Shown: piece after piece, positions 1 to 9,017 of the stretch
How the letters are laid out: each line of letters begins with the position of its first letter
Position numbering within the stretch: the first letter of the stretch is position 1
DNA from: Deltaproteobacteria bacterium IMCC39524
GTDB taxonomy: Bacteria > Desulfobacterota > Desulfuromonadia > Desulfuromonadales > BM103
Reading direction: 5' to 3'
NCBI GenBank assembly: GCA_029667085.1
Contig: JARUHJ010000008.1
Location: forward strand, 35,115 to 99,114
DNA: 64,000 bases
The notes under the pieces: model-generated
Told to the model about the DNA's origin: nothing
Databases searched by the model: none
Seen by the model: only the letters and a program-made list of their open reading frames with translations
Position numbers and translations under genes: made by a program

Positions 1-448
1 CTTCTTCGGCGAAACCCAGGCCCTTGAGGACCCTGCCGATTTCGGTTTCCATGGTGTAACCACCGCGTTGTCGAAAAATCTCCTGCAACTCGGAATAACG
101 ATCAAGGTCAGACTCTTCAGCCTCACGACTGATCTGTCCCTCAAGCTGTTTCAGCTCGGCTTCAACCGCGAGCAGCTCCTCAAGAGCTGAGCGCACCTCG
201 GTAAAGAGGTCACGACCACTATGCTCGAGGCCTTCCTGCGGCAGATACCCGATAGTGGTACCACGAGCCAACTGCACCTTGCCGGCATCAACATCCGACT
301 GCCCGGACAGCAGACGTAGCAAAGTGGTCTTACCGGCACCATTTTCGCCACAAAGCCCGATACGGTCAGTGGGACGAACATGCCAGTCAACATGGCGCAG
401 CACAACTTGGTCTGCAAACTGTTTGACAACATCTTTTAGCTGTAACAT
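1..448 (-). CDS. ABC-F family ATP-binding protein, N-terminal part (cut by window edge)
   Basis: Reading leftward from ATG at 448, the protein opens MLQLKDVV and reaches a Walker A motif GENGAGKT near residue 35. A second stretch rich in Glu and Leu follows (EELLAVEAELKQLE), typical of the start of the inter-domain helices. This is the ABC-F pattern: soluble twin-ATPase proteins (Uup, EttA, YheS type) that act on the ribosome and have no membrane domain. Only about 149 codons are inside the window, so the second ATPase domain and the subfamily cannot be judged. It is transcribed away from the next gene, leaving a 139-bp divergent region. Confidence 0.85.
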   Translation of the reverse strand, partial: MLQLKDVVKQFADQVVLRHVDWHVRPTDRIGLCGENGAGKTTLLRLLSGQSDVDAGKVQLARGTTIGYLPQEGLEHSGRDLFTEVRSALEELLAVEAELKQLEGQISREAEESDLDRYSELQEIFRQRGGYTMETEIGRVLKGLGFAEE

Positions 449-587
449 GGCGCCTGTTATAGCACATCTGTATGCTCTCGAGAATTATCATCTTCATCGT
501 TGACAGGGACAACGAACATTAGCAGAATGAATGAGCGTTTTCTCACCCACCACTAAAGAGCTGTTGCAGTTCTTTCAGGAGGCCTCA

Positions 588-1682
588 ATGGCACGTAAAG
601 TCTTCATAGCTGCGACCGGACAGGACTGCGGCAAAACCACCACCAGCCTCTCACTTATCCACCTGGCCCTCAAAAAATACCGTCGGGTCGGCTTTATCAA
701 GCCGGTCGGGCCCAAGCCTTCCCCCTACAAGGATTTCTGGGTCGACAAAGATGCCGCCCTGGTCGCCAAAGTATTCGGGCTTGAGGACGACATCCGCCTG
801 ATGTCACCCGTAGTGGTACAACCTGGAGACACACGCAAAGTCATCGATGGCGTGGTCACCCGTGAGCAACTCGAACAGCAGCTCATCAAGGCCTGTAAGG
901 AACTCGAAGAGCGCTGTGACTTTCTGATCATTGAAGGGGCCGGTCATAGTGGTGTCGGCTCGGTGCTCGGTTTAAGTAACGCCCGTGTTGCCCGCCTGCT
1001 CGATGCTCCGGTCCTGATTGTCAGCGGCGGCGGCATCGGCCACGTCATCGATGATGTCAGCATGAACCTGGCACTTTACAAAATGGAGGGCGCAGAAGTC
1101 CGCATCGTCATGCCGAACAAGCTGATCGCTGAGAAACGGGCAAGAACCCTCGAATACATGGACAAAGCCTTTGCCCACGAAAATTTTATTGTCCACGGTG
1201 GCTTCAACTACTCGCCGATACTTGCTGGCCCCACCTTGCAACACGTTGCCAAACTCTTTGATGTGTCTCTGCGTGCCAATCAGGAGCAGGCGAGGCAGAT
1301 CATCAAACACATACAACTCGCAGCAGCTTCCACGGAGAAGGTCGTCGAAATTCTCAAAAATTCAACATTGCTACTGGTGAACAGCAGTCGTAATGAACTT
1401 CTGGTCATGCTCGCCACTCTGCATCATATTCCAGAATATGCTGAGAAACTTTCCGGAGTACTGATTTCGGGAGCCAACCCCATTGCCAAACTGACCCAGC
1501 AGGTTCTCGACGACAGTCAGTTGCCCTTCATGCGCACCGAGCAACTCACATCAACGGTCTTCCATACCGTGACCCGCGATGTCTCCAAGATCACTGCTGA
1601 TGATCATGAAAAAATCAGCCTGGTTAAGAGTCTGGCTGAGCAGGAGCTTGATTTCGATTTAATTGACAGTCAACTTGGGTAA
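588..1682 (+). CDS. BioD/CobQ-like P-loop protein (phosphotransacetylase N-terminal-domain type)
   Basis: A 364-residue cytosolic protein. The start is ATG 588 because a perfect AGGAGG lies at 577-582; an in-frame upstream start at 531 has no such site. The N-terminus has the P-loop GQDCGKTT and the following Lys/Pro-rich strand (GFIKPVGP) of the dethiobiotin-synthetase/cobyrinate-synthase fold. The region around residues 95-145 (LIIEGAGHSGVGSV) matches the BioD-like domain that precedes phosphotransacetylase in some enzymes. The C-terminal third resembles a DRTGG-type regulatory domain, but I see no DRTGG signature and no phosphotransacetylase domain. The substrate is unknown. It stands alone, followed by a hairpin at 1751-1778. 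Confidence 0.75.
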   Translation: MARKVFIAATGQDCGKTTTSLSLIHLALKKYRRVGFIKPVGPKPSPYKDFWVDKDAALVAKVFGLEDDIRLMSPVVVQPGDTRKVIDGVVTREQLEQQLIKACKELEERCDFLIIEGAGHSGVGSVLGLSNARVARLLDAPVLIVSGGGIGHVIDDVSMNLALYKMEGAEVRIVMPNKLIAEKRARTLEYMDKAFAHENFIVHGGFNYSPILAGPTLQHVAKLFDVSLRANQEQARQIIKHIQLAAASTEKVVEILKNSTLLLVNSSRNELLVMLATLHHIPEYAEKLSGVLISGANPIAKLTQQVLDDSQLPFMRTEQLTSTVFHTVTRDVSKITADDHEKISLVKSLAEQELDFDLIDSQLG

Positions 1683-2093
1683 GAGATTAGTCATAGGGAA
1701 TTAGATTCACTGATAAAAGTTCTTTTATTCAAAGAAAAAAACAACTGACAACACTGGCAGATCTCGTCCTGCCGGTGTCATGACTTATCTGAAAGAGAGC
1801 AAAAACAACATCTTTGAAGATCAATTTACATTCAACACAAACGATACAGAGACGTCACCTTCCATTATTTACGTGCAATTTTCATTTAATTTGTTATAGT
1901 TCGGCCGTATCTACCTTTTTTAAAAGGTTTTTTCGATCTTAAGGACTGAGATACAGGTCCTACAGATAAACAGTTTTGGTATTTATCCTGTTATTGAGCG
2001 CGCTCCCAGTTCCGGTTGAGCCAACCATCTCGAAACAGGGTTTATGCCCCCAACAGATTAAGGTTGTCGCATGCGGCAGCCGGGAAGAATTAC
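1683..2093 (+). promoter_or_regulatory. Intergenic region and probable leader of the RNase E/G gene
   Basis: No gene is visible in these 411 bp. A hairpin (CACTGGCAG paired with CTGCCGGTG, 1752-1777) could end the upstream transcript, although no T-run follows it. A possible sigma-70 -10 box TATAGT is at 1895-1900, with only a weak -35 (GTGCAA, 1873-1878). The predicted RNA would then have a leader of about 190 nt. It contains ACCTTTT...AAAAGGT followed by six T (1913-1933), which resembles an attenuator. RNase E genes are known to be controlled through long leaders in enterobacteria; that this happens here is inference. Confidence 0.35.
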
Positions 2094-4829
2094 ATGTCTA
2101 AGAAAATGATGGTTAACGCCACCCATCCCGAAGAAAACCGGGTGGCTATTGTAGAAGATGGTATCCTCACTGAGCTCGATATCGAGGTTGCCGGTCGCGA
2201 ACCCTCCAAAGGGAATATCTATAAAGCGGTTGTGGTCCGGGTTGAAACCGGTCTGCAGGCCGCTTTTGTTGATTATGGCGCAGATCGCCTCGGCTTCCTG
2301 CAAATCGATGAAATCAATTACACCACGGTCAAGCCTGACTACACTCCTGCCGAAGATGGCCGCAGGCCACGCATCAATGACCTTTTGTCTCGCGGCCAAG
2401 AGATCCTGGTCCAGATCACCAAGGAAGAGCGCGGTACCAAGGGTGCAGCCCTGACCACTTACCTGTCCCTCGCCGGGCGCTACATGGTTCTTATGCCCGG
2501 CAGCCAGACACGGGGTGTTTCACGCAAGGCCGAGAGCGACGCACAACGCAAAGAGCTGAAAAAGGCCATGAGCTCTCTCGACCTCGCCGAGGGCATCGGT
2601 TATATCGTGCGCACGGCAGCTCTTGACCAGACTCGCGAAGAGTTGGAACGGGATTATCGCTATCTGATTAGGCTCTTTGAAAGCATCAAGGAGCTTGAGC
2701 AAAAAGCCAAAGCTCCGGCCCTGATCTACAAAGAATCCAACCTGATGATCCGTTCGATCCGTGATTACTTCACCACGGAGATGGATGAAGTTCTGATCGA
2801 CGACCCGCAGGTTTTCAAAGAAGCGAAAGACTTCTTCCAGATGGTCATGCCTGACCACATCAAACTGGTCAAACTTCACCAGGAACGTCGACCGATCTTC
2901 TCCCGCTACCAGATTGAAGACCAGATCGAGACCCTGAGCCGCAACAAAGTGCTCCTGCCCTCTGGCGGTTCGATTGTCATCGACCCCACTGAAGCCCTCG
3001 TCGCCATCGACGTCAACAGTGGCAAGATGGCTTCCGAGCGCGGCGTTGAGGACACGGCGACCAAGACCAACCTGGAAGCCGCCACAGAAGTCGGCAGGCA
3101 GCTTCGCCTGCGCGACCTCGGTGGCCTGATCGTCATTGACTTCATCGACATGCGGGACCGCAAAAATAATCGCGCGGTCGAAAACCAGGTCAAGAAATCA
3201 CTGGAAAACGACAAGGCCCGGGTTAGCGTTGGTCGCATCAGTAAATTTGGGTTATTGGAAATGAGCCGGCAAAGGATTAAAGCCGCCCTGACAGAAGGCT
3301 CCTACCTGCCCTGCCCGCACTGTAACGGCTCCGGACATTTGAAGAGTCCTGAAACCCAGGCGGTTGCCCTGTTGCGTAAAATTCACGCCAGCGCCGCTAA
3401 AGGCCAGGTCAGTCGTGTTGATGCCCAGTTGCCGATTGAAGTTGCCGCCTACCTGTTGAACAACAACCGTGAAGAGCTCGTCGAGATGGAGCGGCGCTAC
3501 CAGTTGCAGATCCATATTCACGGTAACCGCGATTTTCTGTCTGACCAGGTTGAAATCGAAATTCAGAAAAAAGAGAAGAGTAAGTCGACCCAGCAGGAAT
3601 TTGTTGAGGCCGGTTCCGTGCCCCTGGCGACCGAAGAAGAGAGTAAGCGAGACAAAGAGGAGACGGATCTGCCTGCGGTGGAAGAAACAGCTGAGGTGGG
3701 AACGGATCAACCCAAAAAACGCCGTCGCAGGAGACGCCGCAAGCCTTCAGGAGCGACAGCTTCTGAAGCAGAGCAGAACACCAGCGATACTGATGAGCCA
3801 ACATCGGAAGACGCTGCAACTGACTCAACGGACACCATAACCGGGGCGGCAGAAGAAAAGTCTGATGATGTGGCACCGGCGAAGAAGCCACAAAGGCCAA
3901 GACGTTCACGAAGCAAAAAAGTAACTGAAAGTGCGGCAACGACAGAAGCGCCTGCACAAGAAGCACCCGTCGCCGAAACGCCAGAGGAGAAGCCTGCGGA
4001 GGCCGCAGAAGGAAATCAAGACGCACAGGAAGCCAAACCGAAACGTCGGCGGAGTCGTCGTAAACCGAAATCAGCAGCGGACGAAGTAAAAGTGGAGCCG
4101 CCCTCTACAACTGACAAGAACCAGTCAGCGACATCAGACACAACGACAGAACCTCCGGCAGAAGTCGCTGCAGGAGAAAAACCAGAGGTCGAGACCAAGC
4201 CAAAACCGAGACGTCCTCGCCGTACGACGAAAAAAACTGATCCACCAACAGAAGCAACCAAAGTTGCGCCAGAGGCCCCTGCAGAGGAGAGCGCTCAGAA
4301 AGAAGCTGCGAGCGAAAAGAAAGTTGAAACTAAAAAACCAGCCAGCCGCAGGCCTCGTCTCGCGAAAGCCAAAGTAACGAAAACAGAGGCAGCAGCTGAG
4401 AAGAGTGAAGAAAAAAGCGCCCCCGCGGAGAGCGGAGAGGTCGTCAAAAAAGCACCGGCCAAGCGCCCACGCAAAAAGCCGGCAGCCAAAGAGATTGCAT
4501 CGGTAGAGAAGAGCGAACCAATAGTAACTGAAATTAAAGAGAACACTGTCGGAGAGAAACCTAAGCCGAAAACGCGTCGAACCAGCACGGCCAAGCCAAA
4601 AGCAAAAGATGCGGACGCTTTAAAAGCAACAGAGGAAGCTAATTCCGCAGAAAAGAAGACCGTCCAAAAAGCTCCCGCCAAGACGAAAGCCCCGGCTAAG
4701 AAGACGACCAGGAAAACCGCGGTTAAAGATGAGGTGGCGGCAAAGCCTACCGAAGAGCCTGCCAAAGCAAAACGGACCAGAACACCTCGCAAGAAAGCGG
4801 TCGAAAAGGATTCTGGCAAAGAGGATTAA
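2094..4829 (+). CDS. rne: Ribonuclease E/G with long Lys/Glu/Ala/Pro tail
   Basis: A 911-residue endoribonuclease for mRNA decay and rRNA processing. The start is ATG 2094 (MSKKMMVNATHPEEN), the usual beginning of this family; in-frame upstream codons from 2016 lack support. An S1-like RNA-binding region comes first (residues 30-130, AAFVDYGADRLGFL). The DNase I-like catalytic region follows, with the metal-binding aspartates in AIDVNSGK (about 304) and VIDFIDMR (about 347). Next is the Zn-link CPHC (Cys407 and Cys410), which joins dimers. Catalytic sequence ends near residue 500. The remaining 400 residues are low-complexity, alternating acidic blocks with basic clusters such as KPRRPRR and KKRRRRRRR. 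The tail probably binds RNA or scaffolds a degradosome, but no partner-binding motif can be named. Confidence 0.93.
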   Translation: MSKKMMVNATHPEENRVAIVEDGILTELDIEVAGREPSKGNIYKAVVVRVETGLQAAFVDYGADRLGFLQIDEINYTTVKPDYTPAEDGRRPRINDLLSRGQEILVQITKEERGTKGAALTTYLSLAGRYMVLMPGSQTRGVSRKAESDAQRKELKKAMSSLDLAEGIGYIVRTAALDQTREELERDYRYLIRLFESIKELEQKAKAPALIYKESNLMIRSIRDYFTTEMDEVLIDDPQVFKEAKDFFQMVMPDHIKLVKLHQERRPIFSRYQIEDQIETLSRNKVLLPSGGSIVIDPTEALVAIDVNSGKMASERGVEDTATKTNLEAATEVGRQLRLRDLGGLIVIDFIDMRDRKNNRAVENQVKKSLENDKARVSVGRISKFGLLEMSRQRIKAALTEGSYLPCPHCNGSGHLKSPETQAVALLRKIHASAAKGQVSRVDAQLPIEVAAYLLNNNREELVEMERRYQLQIHIHGNRDFLSDQVEIEIQKKEKSKSTQQEFVEAGSVPLATEEESKRDKEETDLPAVEETAEVGTDQPKKRRRRRRRKPSGATASEAEQNTSDTDEPTSEDAATDSTDTITGAAEEKSDDVAPAKKPQRPRRSRSKKVTESAATTEAPAQEAPVAETPEEKPAEAAEGNQDAQEAKPKRRRSRRKPKSAADEVKVEPPSTTDKNQSATSDTTTEPPAEVAAGEKPEVETKPKPRRPRRTTKKTDPPTEATKVAPEAPAEESAQKEAASEKKVETKKPASRRPRLAKAKVTKTEAAAEKSEEKSAPAESGEVVKKAPAKRPRKKPAAKEIASVEKSEPIVTEIKENTVGEKPKPKTRRTSTAKPKAKDADALKATEEANSAEKKTVQKAPAKTKAPAKKTTRKTAVKDEVAAKPTEEPAKAKRTRTPRKKAVEKDSGKED

Positions 4830-4854
4830 GAAAAAAGTCCTTTAATACAAACCA

Positions 4855-4887
4855 AAGCGGTCGCCGTTCTTATGACGTCGACCGCTT
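4855..4887 (+). repeat. Hairpin after rne
   Basis: AAGCGGTCG (4855-4863) pairs perfectly with CGACCGCTT (4879-4887). There is no T-run, so it may protect the 3' end or pause polymerase before the terminator that follows. Confidence 0.55.
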
Positions 4888-4895
4888 CAGATTTC

Positions 4896-4931
4896 TAAAA
4901 ACCCCCACTTGTTCCATGTGGGGGTTTTTTG
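4896..4931 (+). terminator. Rho-independent terminator of rne
   Basis: ACCCCCAC (4901-4908) pairs with GTGGGGGT (4918-4925), followed by six T. A-rich sequence precedes it, so it could work on both strands. Confidence 0.9.
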
Positions 4932-5033
4932 TATGAACGGATTCAACTTGCAGGTGCAACTCGTTGTTTATAAATAGCATTTTTCCGTGAATCATCCGGC
5001 ATCCCGACAAAAGCAATATAAGCCACCACTGTC

Positions 5034-5132
5034 GAGACGAAAATTTGCTTCTTATTTATTGATAGAGGTATTCAGGAAGCTCTTTAATACACAAAGCTGT
5101 GGCCACCAGGATCTGAGCCTTGGTGGCCTTTT
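5034..5132 (+). repeat. Structured repeat element, copy 1 of 4
   Basis: About 100 bp shared with elements at 6763, 10633 and 10898. Stem P1 is GCTTCTT (5047-5053) with AGGAAGC (5074-5080). A conserved TCTTTAA and CACAAA stretch follows. Stem P2 is GGCCACC (5101-5107) with GGTGGCC (5122-5128), followed by TTTT. It looks like a short RNA ending in an intrinsic terminator. No ORF or family is recognised. Confidence 0.6.
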
Positions 5133-5215
5133 ATTATTTGTTATGCGCAATGAAAAAGGGTTTGCGACTCGGGATCAGGATAAGTGCGAAAGGACAGGAT
5201 ATTCCTGAACAACAT

Positions 5216-5806
5216 TTATTTCGTTTTGATCGTTCCGACAACCGCAAATTCACCGGTTTTGGATCGGCGGATTATCACGAGTTCACCAGAGCTGGGATAG
5301 ACATTAGTCAGAGCTGTTATGTTGACTTGATGTGTCACCAACACAAGAGGCTGGCCAAGGTTTTGCTCATGAAGCCACGCTGTGAGCTTTTGTGTTTGCG
5401 ACTCACGATAATCATAATTATTGAAGAAGGAGTTGAGAAAAGAAAGGGCCTGAACCGGCCCAAGTTCCAGCAACTTTGCGGTCTCTAGGCAGCGACACCA
5501 TTGGCTCGAGAATACTCGTGCCGTTTGAATCCTATTTTCACGAAAGAGCTTACCTATCTTAACGGCCTGGCTCCGTCCTTCCTCGGAGAGATTTCTTTGC
5601 GTCCGGCAACTGCCAAGTTTGAACCCCGGAGGATCTCCATTGCCAGGAGCAATGGCATGACGGAGTAAAGCAAAATGCTCACCCGATCGCAAACTATTCC
5701 AGAGAACAGCATCACCCTCTGAGGACAGTACCGGGGTACAGCTCAAGCTGCTTATAAAGACCACGCTAATCAGCGCCTTACCAACCAAGTTTAAATAATC
5801 TAGCAT
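5216..5806 (-). CDS. Exported histidine phosphatase superfamily protein (SixA/PGM-like)
   Basis: A 196-residue protein that starts at 5806 behind AAGGAGG. A hydrophobic N-terminal segment (residues 8-24, ending near SLSC/TPVLSS) should export it, either as a secreted protein or, less likely, a lipoprotein because the lipobox is poor. The catalytic RHG-type motif is LLRHAIAPG (about residues 47-55), where the histidine is phosphorylated. The second histidine sits in VLVTHQVN near the C-terminus, and the arginine/serine pair in FSSQWCRCLETA is also present. The substrate is unknown; SixA-like and phosphoglycerate-mutase-like members act on phospho-proteins or small phosphoesters. No operon partner is nearby. 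Confidence 0.8.
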   Translation of the reverse strand: MLDYLNLVGKALISVVFISSLSCTPVLSSEGDAVLWNSLRSGEHFALLRHAIAPGNGDPPGFKLGSCRTQRNLSEEGRSQAVKIGKLFRENRIQTARVFSSQWCRCLETAKLLELGPVQALSFLNSFFNNYDYRESQTQKLTAWLHEQNLGQPLVLVTHQVNITALTNVYPSSGELVIIRRSKTGEFAVVGTIKTK

Positions 5807-6240
5807 TTTTTGCTGTAACCTCCTTAAGTATATGCAATCTAATTTACCTTATAAAAACAGATCTACCCATCAAACAAAGTGGATAGATCCGTTTTCTTTT
5901 CATTTAAGAAGCTCCTGAATCAATTCCGGGTTGGCATTTATTGTTTATGAAGGTTTCTAGTAATCATTTCAAAAATGAAGCCCTTAGACGCCAAAACTTT
6001 GGAGGAGGAAGCATAGTAATGTTTGACGTTTGACCATTTCAGCCAAATACACTAAATTAAAAATGTCCTATTTGTGTAGGTATTCAAGAAGTTATTACCC
6101 AGAGGGTGGCAAGTAGTATTTATGAAGCTCCTCTGGTCATAGGTTGGGTTTTTATTTGAGTTTTAAACGGTTTGGGGAAGGTCATCCTAAGCGGTTAAAG
6201 CTTATATGAATTTAAATTCAATTCCGTAAGGAGTAATGCT
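5807..6240. other. AT-rich divergent intergenic region
   Basis: These 434 bp separate the divergent phosphatase and lipoprotein genes. An imperfect hairpin is formed by AACAGATCTA (about 5856-5865) and TAGATCCGTTTT (about 5884-5895). On the minus strand it would lie in the leader of the phosphatase mRNA. No gene or clear promoter is seen. Confidence 0.4.
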
Positions 6241-6588
6241 TTGATAAGGGCTATTGTAATTTTTTTTGCCATGCTCCTGTTGACCTCCTGTTTGAGCAAA
6301 CCAATCCAACTTAACGACAAGGATGGTACGGAGCAACTTGCTCTTTTAGGTATCCCTTTTTGGTCCGATGACAGGGCGGGGACACATACTGAGTTAATTT
6401 ATGGAGGCAGAAGCGGCTCTGAAATTGTGATTATTTTCAGCGAAAAGGTGGGCAATGACACTTCTCCTACCAACAAAGAGTATAAATTTGATTTGTCAGA
6501 AAGTAATGTCGTTACAGTCGATAAATATAGACTGAAGATAATTATGGCTTACGAGGCAGATATGATGTTTCGTTTTGTCGTGAATTAG
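6241..6588 (+). CDS. Small predicted lipoprotein, unknown function
   Basis: A 115-residue protein starting at TTG 6241, chosen because AAGGAG lies 7 bp upstream (6228-6233) and the nearby ATG 6236 runs straight into a stop. The N-terminus is a lipoprotein signal (MIRAIVIFFAMLLLTSC) with lipobox LTSC, so the mature protein should begin at Cys17 and sit on a membrane facing the periplasm. The remainder is a short beta-rich sequence without a family I recognise. It is isolated, flanked by intergenic DNA and repeat copy 2 downstream. Confidence 0.7.
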   Translation: MIRAIVIFFAMLLLTSCLSKPIQLNDKDGTEQLALLGIPFWSDDRAGTHTELIYGGRSGSEIVIIFSEKVGNDTSPTNKEYKFDLSESNVVTVDKYRLKIIMAYEADMMFRFVVN

Positions 6589-6762
6589 GTTTGTCCTTTG
6601 ACACCTCACCTTCTGTTGCTGTCCGAAGAATTCCCTTTAATTCTTTTAGTAAAAATACCCGTTTTTTTATAGCTAAAGTAGAAATCTTGTAAACCTCCCT
6701 GCTTTAGTACCGACCATTATGCCAAGGAGTCTCATTATTGCTGGCACTATTTTAAGGAATGG
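6589..6762. other. Intergenic region upstream of repeat copy 2
   Basis: No gene seen. AT-rich sequence between the lipoprotein gene and the second structured repeat. Confidence 0.4.
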
Positions 6763-6856
6763 TTAAAAAACCGCTTCTTATTGATGGAGGTATTCAGAAA
6801 GCTCTTTAAAACACAAAACTACGGCCACCAGGATACGATCCTCGGAGGCCGTTTTC
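6763..6856 (+). repeat. Structured repeat element, copy 2 of 4
   Basis: Aligns with copy 1 over its whole length. P1 is GCTTCTT (6773-6779) with AGAAAGC (6796-6802), one mismatch. P2 is ACGGCC...AGGAT with ATCCT...GGCCGT (6821-6852), followed by TTTTC. P2 has extra outer pairs compared with copy 1. Confidence 0.6.
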
Positions 6857-7015
6857 TTATGCCTGATTGCAATGGTTGAAAGCTTCTCTGAAGTAGTAGC
6901 TGCCCTGGCATCGGGAAACGCCCTTATTATTTCCTTGGCAAACTTGAGCCTTCTTGGTGAGCGAAGTTATAGCGGGGAGAAGGACAAGAAAGAGGTTATG
7001 TTCTGATCTGTTTTT

Positions 7016-8740
7016 CTATGCCAACGCATGACTGTATAGATGCACATCACGCTGCGGGAACGGAATACTGATTTCTTCAGAATCGAACCTCATTTTTACT
7101 GCACGCGTGACGTCCCAATAAACATCCCAGTAATCGTCAGTAGCTACCCAGGGTCTGACGACGAAGTTAACAGAAGAGTCAGCGAGTTCGTGTAAACGAA
7201 CAATTGGTTCTGGATCTTTGAGGACCTTATGATTCGAATCGAGAATCTCTTTCAAGATTTTCTCTGCCTTTGGGATATCATCGGTATATGAGATGCCGAA
7301 AACCAGATCCACACGTCTAGTTGCTTGTGCGGTGACATTTTTTACGACATCTCCCCAAATCTTGTTGTTTGGGATAATAATGGTCTGATTGTCAAATGTT
7401 ATGACAGTAGTATTGACAAGGCTCATGTGAGAGACCTTGCCAAAAACACCCGCCGCTTCTATCAAGGATCCAACATCGTAGGGCCTGTAGAGCAGAATCA
7501 TTAGTCCAGAGGCAAAATTGGATAACGAATCTTGAAGCGCAAACCCGACAATAAATCCGATAATCCCCAACCCCGCAAAGAGAGGCCCAATGCTAACTCC
7601 AACCTGAGACAGGGCAACCAGAGCTCCAAGCAAGATGATCACGTTACGTGTAAGAGAAAATATCATGCGCCTCAACAACTCAGACAAATGAATGTTTGAC
7701 TTATTAAAACTCTTTTCAACAACGCTGTGAGCAACCTTTGAGAGTTTTTTTGAAATATATAAGATGAGGATGAACAAAAATATTTTAAAAACAATATCGG
7801 GGCCGTTTTCAACAACTCCATTCCAAAGACTCTTTCCCCAGGCTGTCAATAAGCGAGAGCCAACACCTACGTCAAGCACATCTATCGTAATGACTCCAGT
7901 ATTACTCAGGACCAGTTCCCGATAGGCTGAAGTATCCATGCCTAGATCGGCCATCATATCCAACACACTGTTGAGTGACACAGCAAGCCTTTGAGCCAAT
8001 TGCTTTGTTGCGTTCAGTTTGGTTGCCAGTTCCGTATCATCGGGGACAACCTCCGCACTGGCGCTTAATGCGACAACGTCTTCCATCATTGAATCTAAAA
8101 GAATTGATATGTTGATTGCGCGATTGGACAGACTCTTTCTGAGAGACTGCTCTTGTGCAGTTACATCAAGCTCAAAATCTTTCGCAATTTCGAGACTCTT
8201 TATTTGTAGCTCAACCGTTCTTTGGATGGACTCTAACAGGACAAATATTTTAGAAAAGGCGGCAGCTTTTTCTACGGCAGAAGAGCCCTGCTCAGGAAGT
8301 TTTATTCTTTGATGGATCCGATTAATTACCGTGTTTGCAATTTCACTCTGCTCGCCAAGAATCTTTTTGGCTTTTTGTTGGTAGTTCTCATTATTGATGT
8401 CATCATTCTTTTTGGCATCAACAGTTTCGGCGTAAGCTACGCCTTGCTCTAATAGTTTTAACCAAGACTTGTCTAGCCAGGCCTCAAGTATCTGCTTTTT
8501 GGTCCCCCCGCTATTTGCGATACGTTCTTCATAATCTTTTATCGTCTTTCTTTGTCTCTCAATACCTGCGAATGCTATTTCCAAGGCTTCATTGGTTTGA
8601 TGACTGATTTCTTTTTGTTCAGAAGATGCTGTTGTTTTTTCAGTTACTGAATCAGCAAAAACTTGCTGTGAGATAAGTAGAAAAAAGAATCCGAAAAAGA
8701 TCAGAAACAGTTTTTGATTTAGATATTTATTTGATCTCAT
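7016..8740 (-). CDS. MscS-family mechanosensitive channel with long periplasmic region
   Basis: A 574-residue inner-membrane protein that starts at 8740 behind AAAGGAGG. A signal peptide (residues 1-29, ending VFA|DS) is followed by roughly 260 residues of charged helical, probably coiled-coil sequence. Membrane helices begin near residue 315 (IVFKIFLFILILYIS). The pore helix is rich in Gly and Ala (LFAGLGIIGFIVGFALQDSLSNFASG), as in the MscS TM3. The cytosolic beta domain (RPYDVGSLIEAAGVFGKVSHMSLVNT) and C-terminal alpha/beta part follow. It opens under membrane tension to release solutes. The long periplasmic head resembles large MscK/MscM-like channels, but the total length is intermediate. 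Confidence 0.9.
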   Translation of the reverse strand: MRSNKYLNQKLFLIFFGFFFLLISQQVFADSVTEKTTASSEQKEISHQTNEALEIAFAGIERQRKTIKDYEERIANSGGTKKQILEAWLDKSWLKLLEQGVAYAETVDAKKNDDINNENYQQKAKKILGEQSEIANTVINRIHQRIKLPEQGSSAVEKAAAFSKIFVLLESIQRTVELQIKSLEIAKDFELDVTAQEQSLRKSLSNRAINISILLDSMMEDVVALSASAEVVPDDTELATKLNATKQLAQRLAVSLNSVLDMMADLGMDTSAYRELVLSNTGVITIDVLDVGVGSRLLTAWGKSLWNGVVENGPDIVFKIFLFILILYISKKLSKVAHSVVEKSFNKSNIHLSELLRRMIFSLTRNVIILLGALVALSQVGVSIGPLFAGLGIIGFIVGFALQDSLSNFASGLMILLYRPYDVGSLIEAAGVFGKVSHMSLVNTTVITFDNQTIIIPNNKIWGDVVKNVTAQATRRVDLVFGISYTDDIPKAEKILKEILDSNHKVLKDPEPIVRLHELADSSVNFVVRPWVATDDYWDVYWDVTRAVKMRFDSEEISIPFPQRDVHLYSHALA

Positions 8741-8924
8741 TCTTGCCTCCTTTTGTTGAGACTAAACCTAGCATAACTCCTTATCCGTGGCTGGCAACTT
8801 TACCGAAAAACAAAACAGCGACTAATCAGAAAGGGGTTGAGATCGGAGGGCTGAAAAAGCGCAGATATGCGCTTAAGAGATGATCCAGAACAGATGAAGG
8901 GATCGGAGAAAAACAGAAGGAAGG

Positions 8925-8957
8925 CAAGGCCGGTGTCCTCTATGGGCACCGGCCTTG
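8925..8957 (-). terminator. Terminator downstream of the KamA gene
   Basis: CAAGGCCGGTG (8925-8935) pairs perfectly with CACCGGCCTTG (8947-8957). On the minus strand it is followed by a T-rich tail (CTTCTGTTTTTC), placing it after the KamA-family gene. Confidence 0.75.
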
Positions 8958-9017
8958 TTGGTTTTCGTTGAAACAGCGACCATTTGTTTCCGGATTTAAC
9001 GCGTTAAGGTGCAAAGG

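Noticed and set aside
4295..4819. 174-codon minus-strand hydrophobic frame inside rne
   Set aside because: It is the reverse-strand shadow of the Lys/Glu/Ala-rich tail codons.
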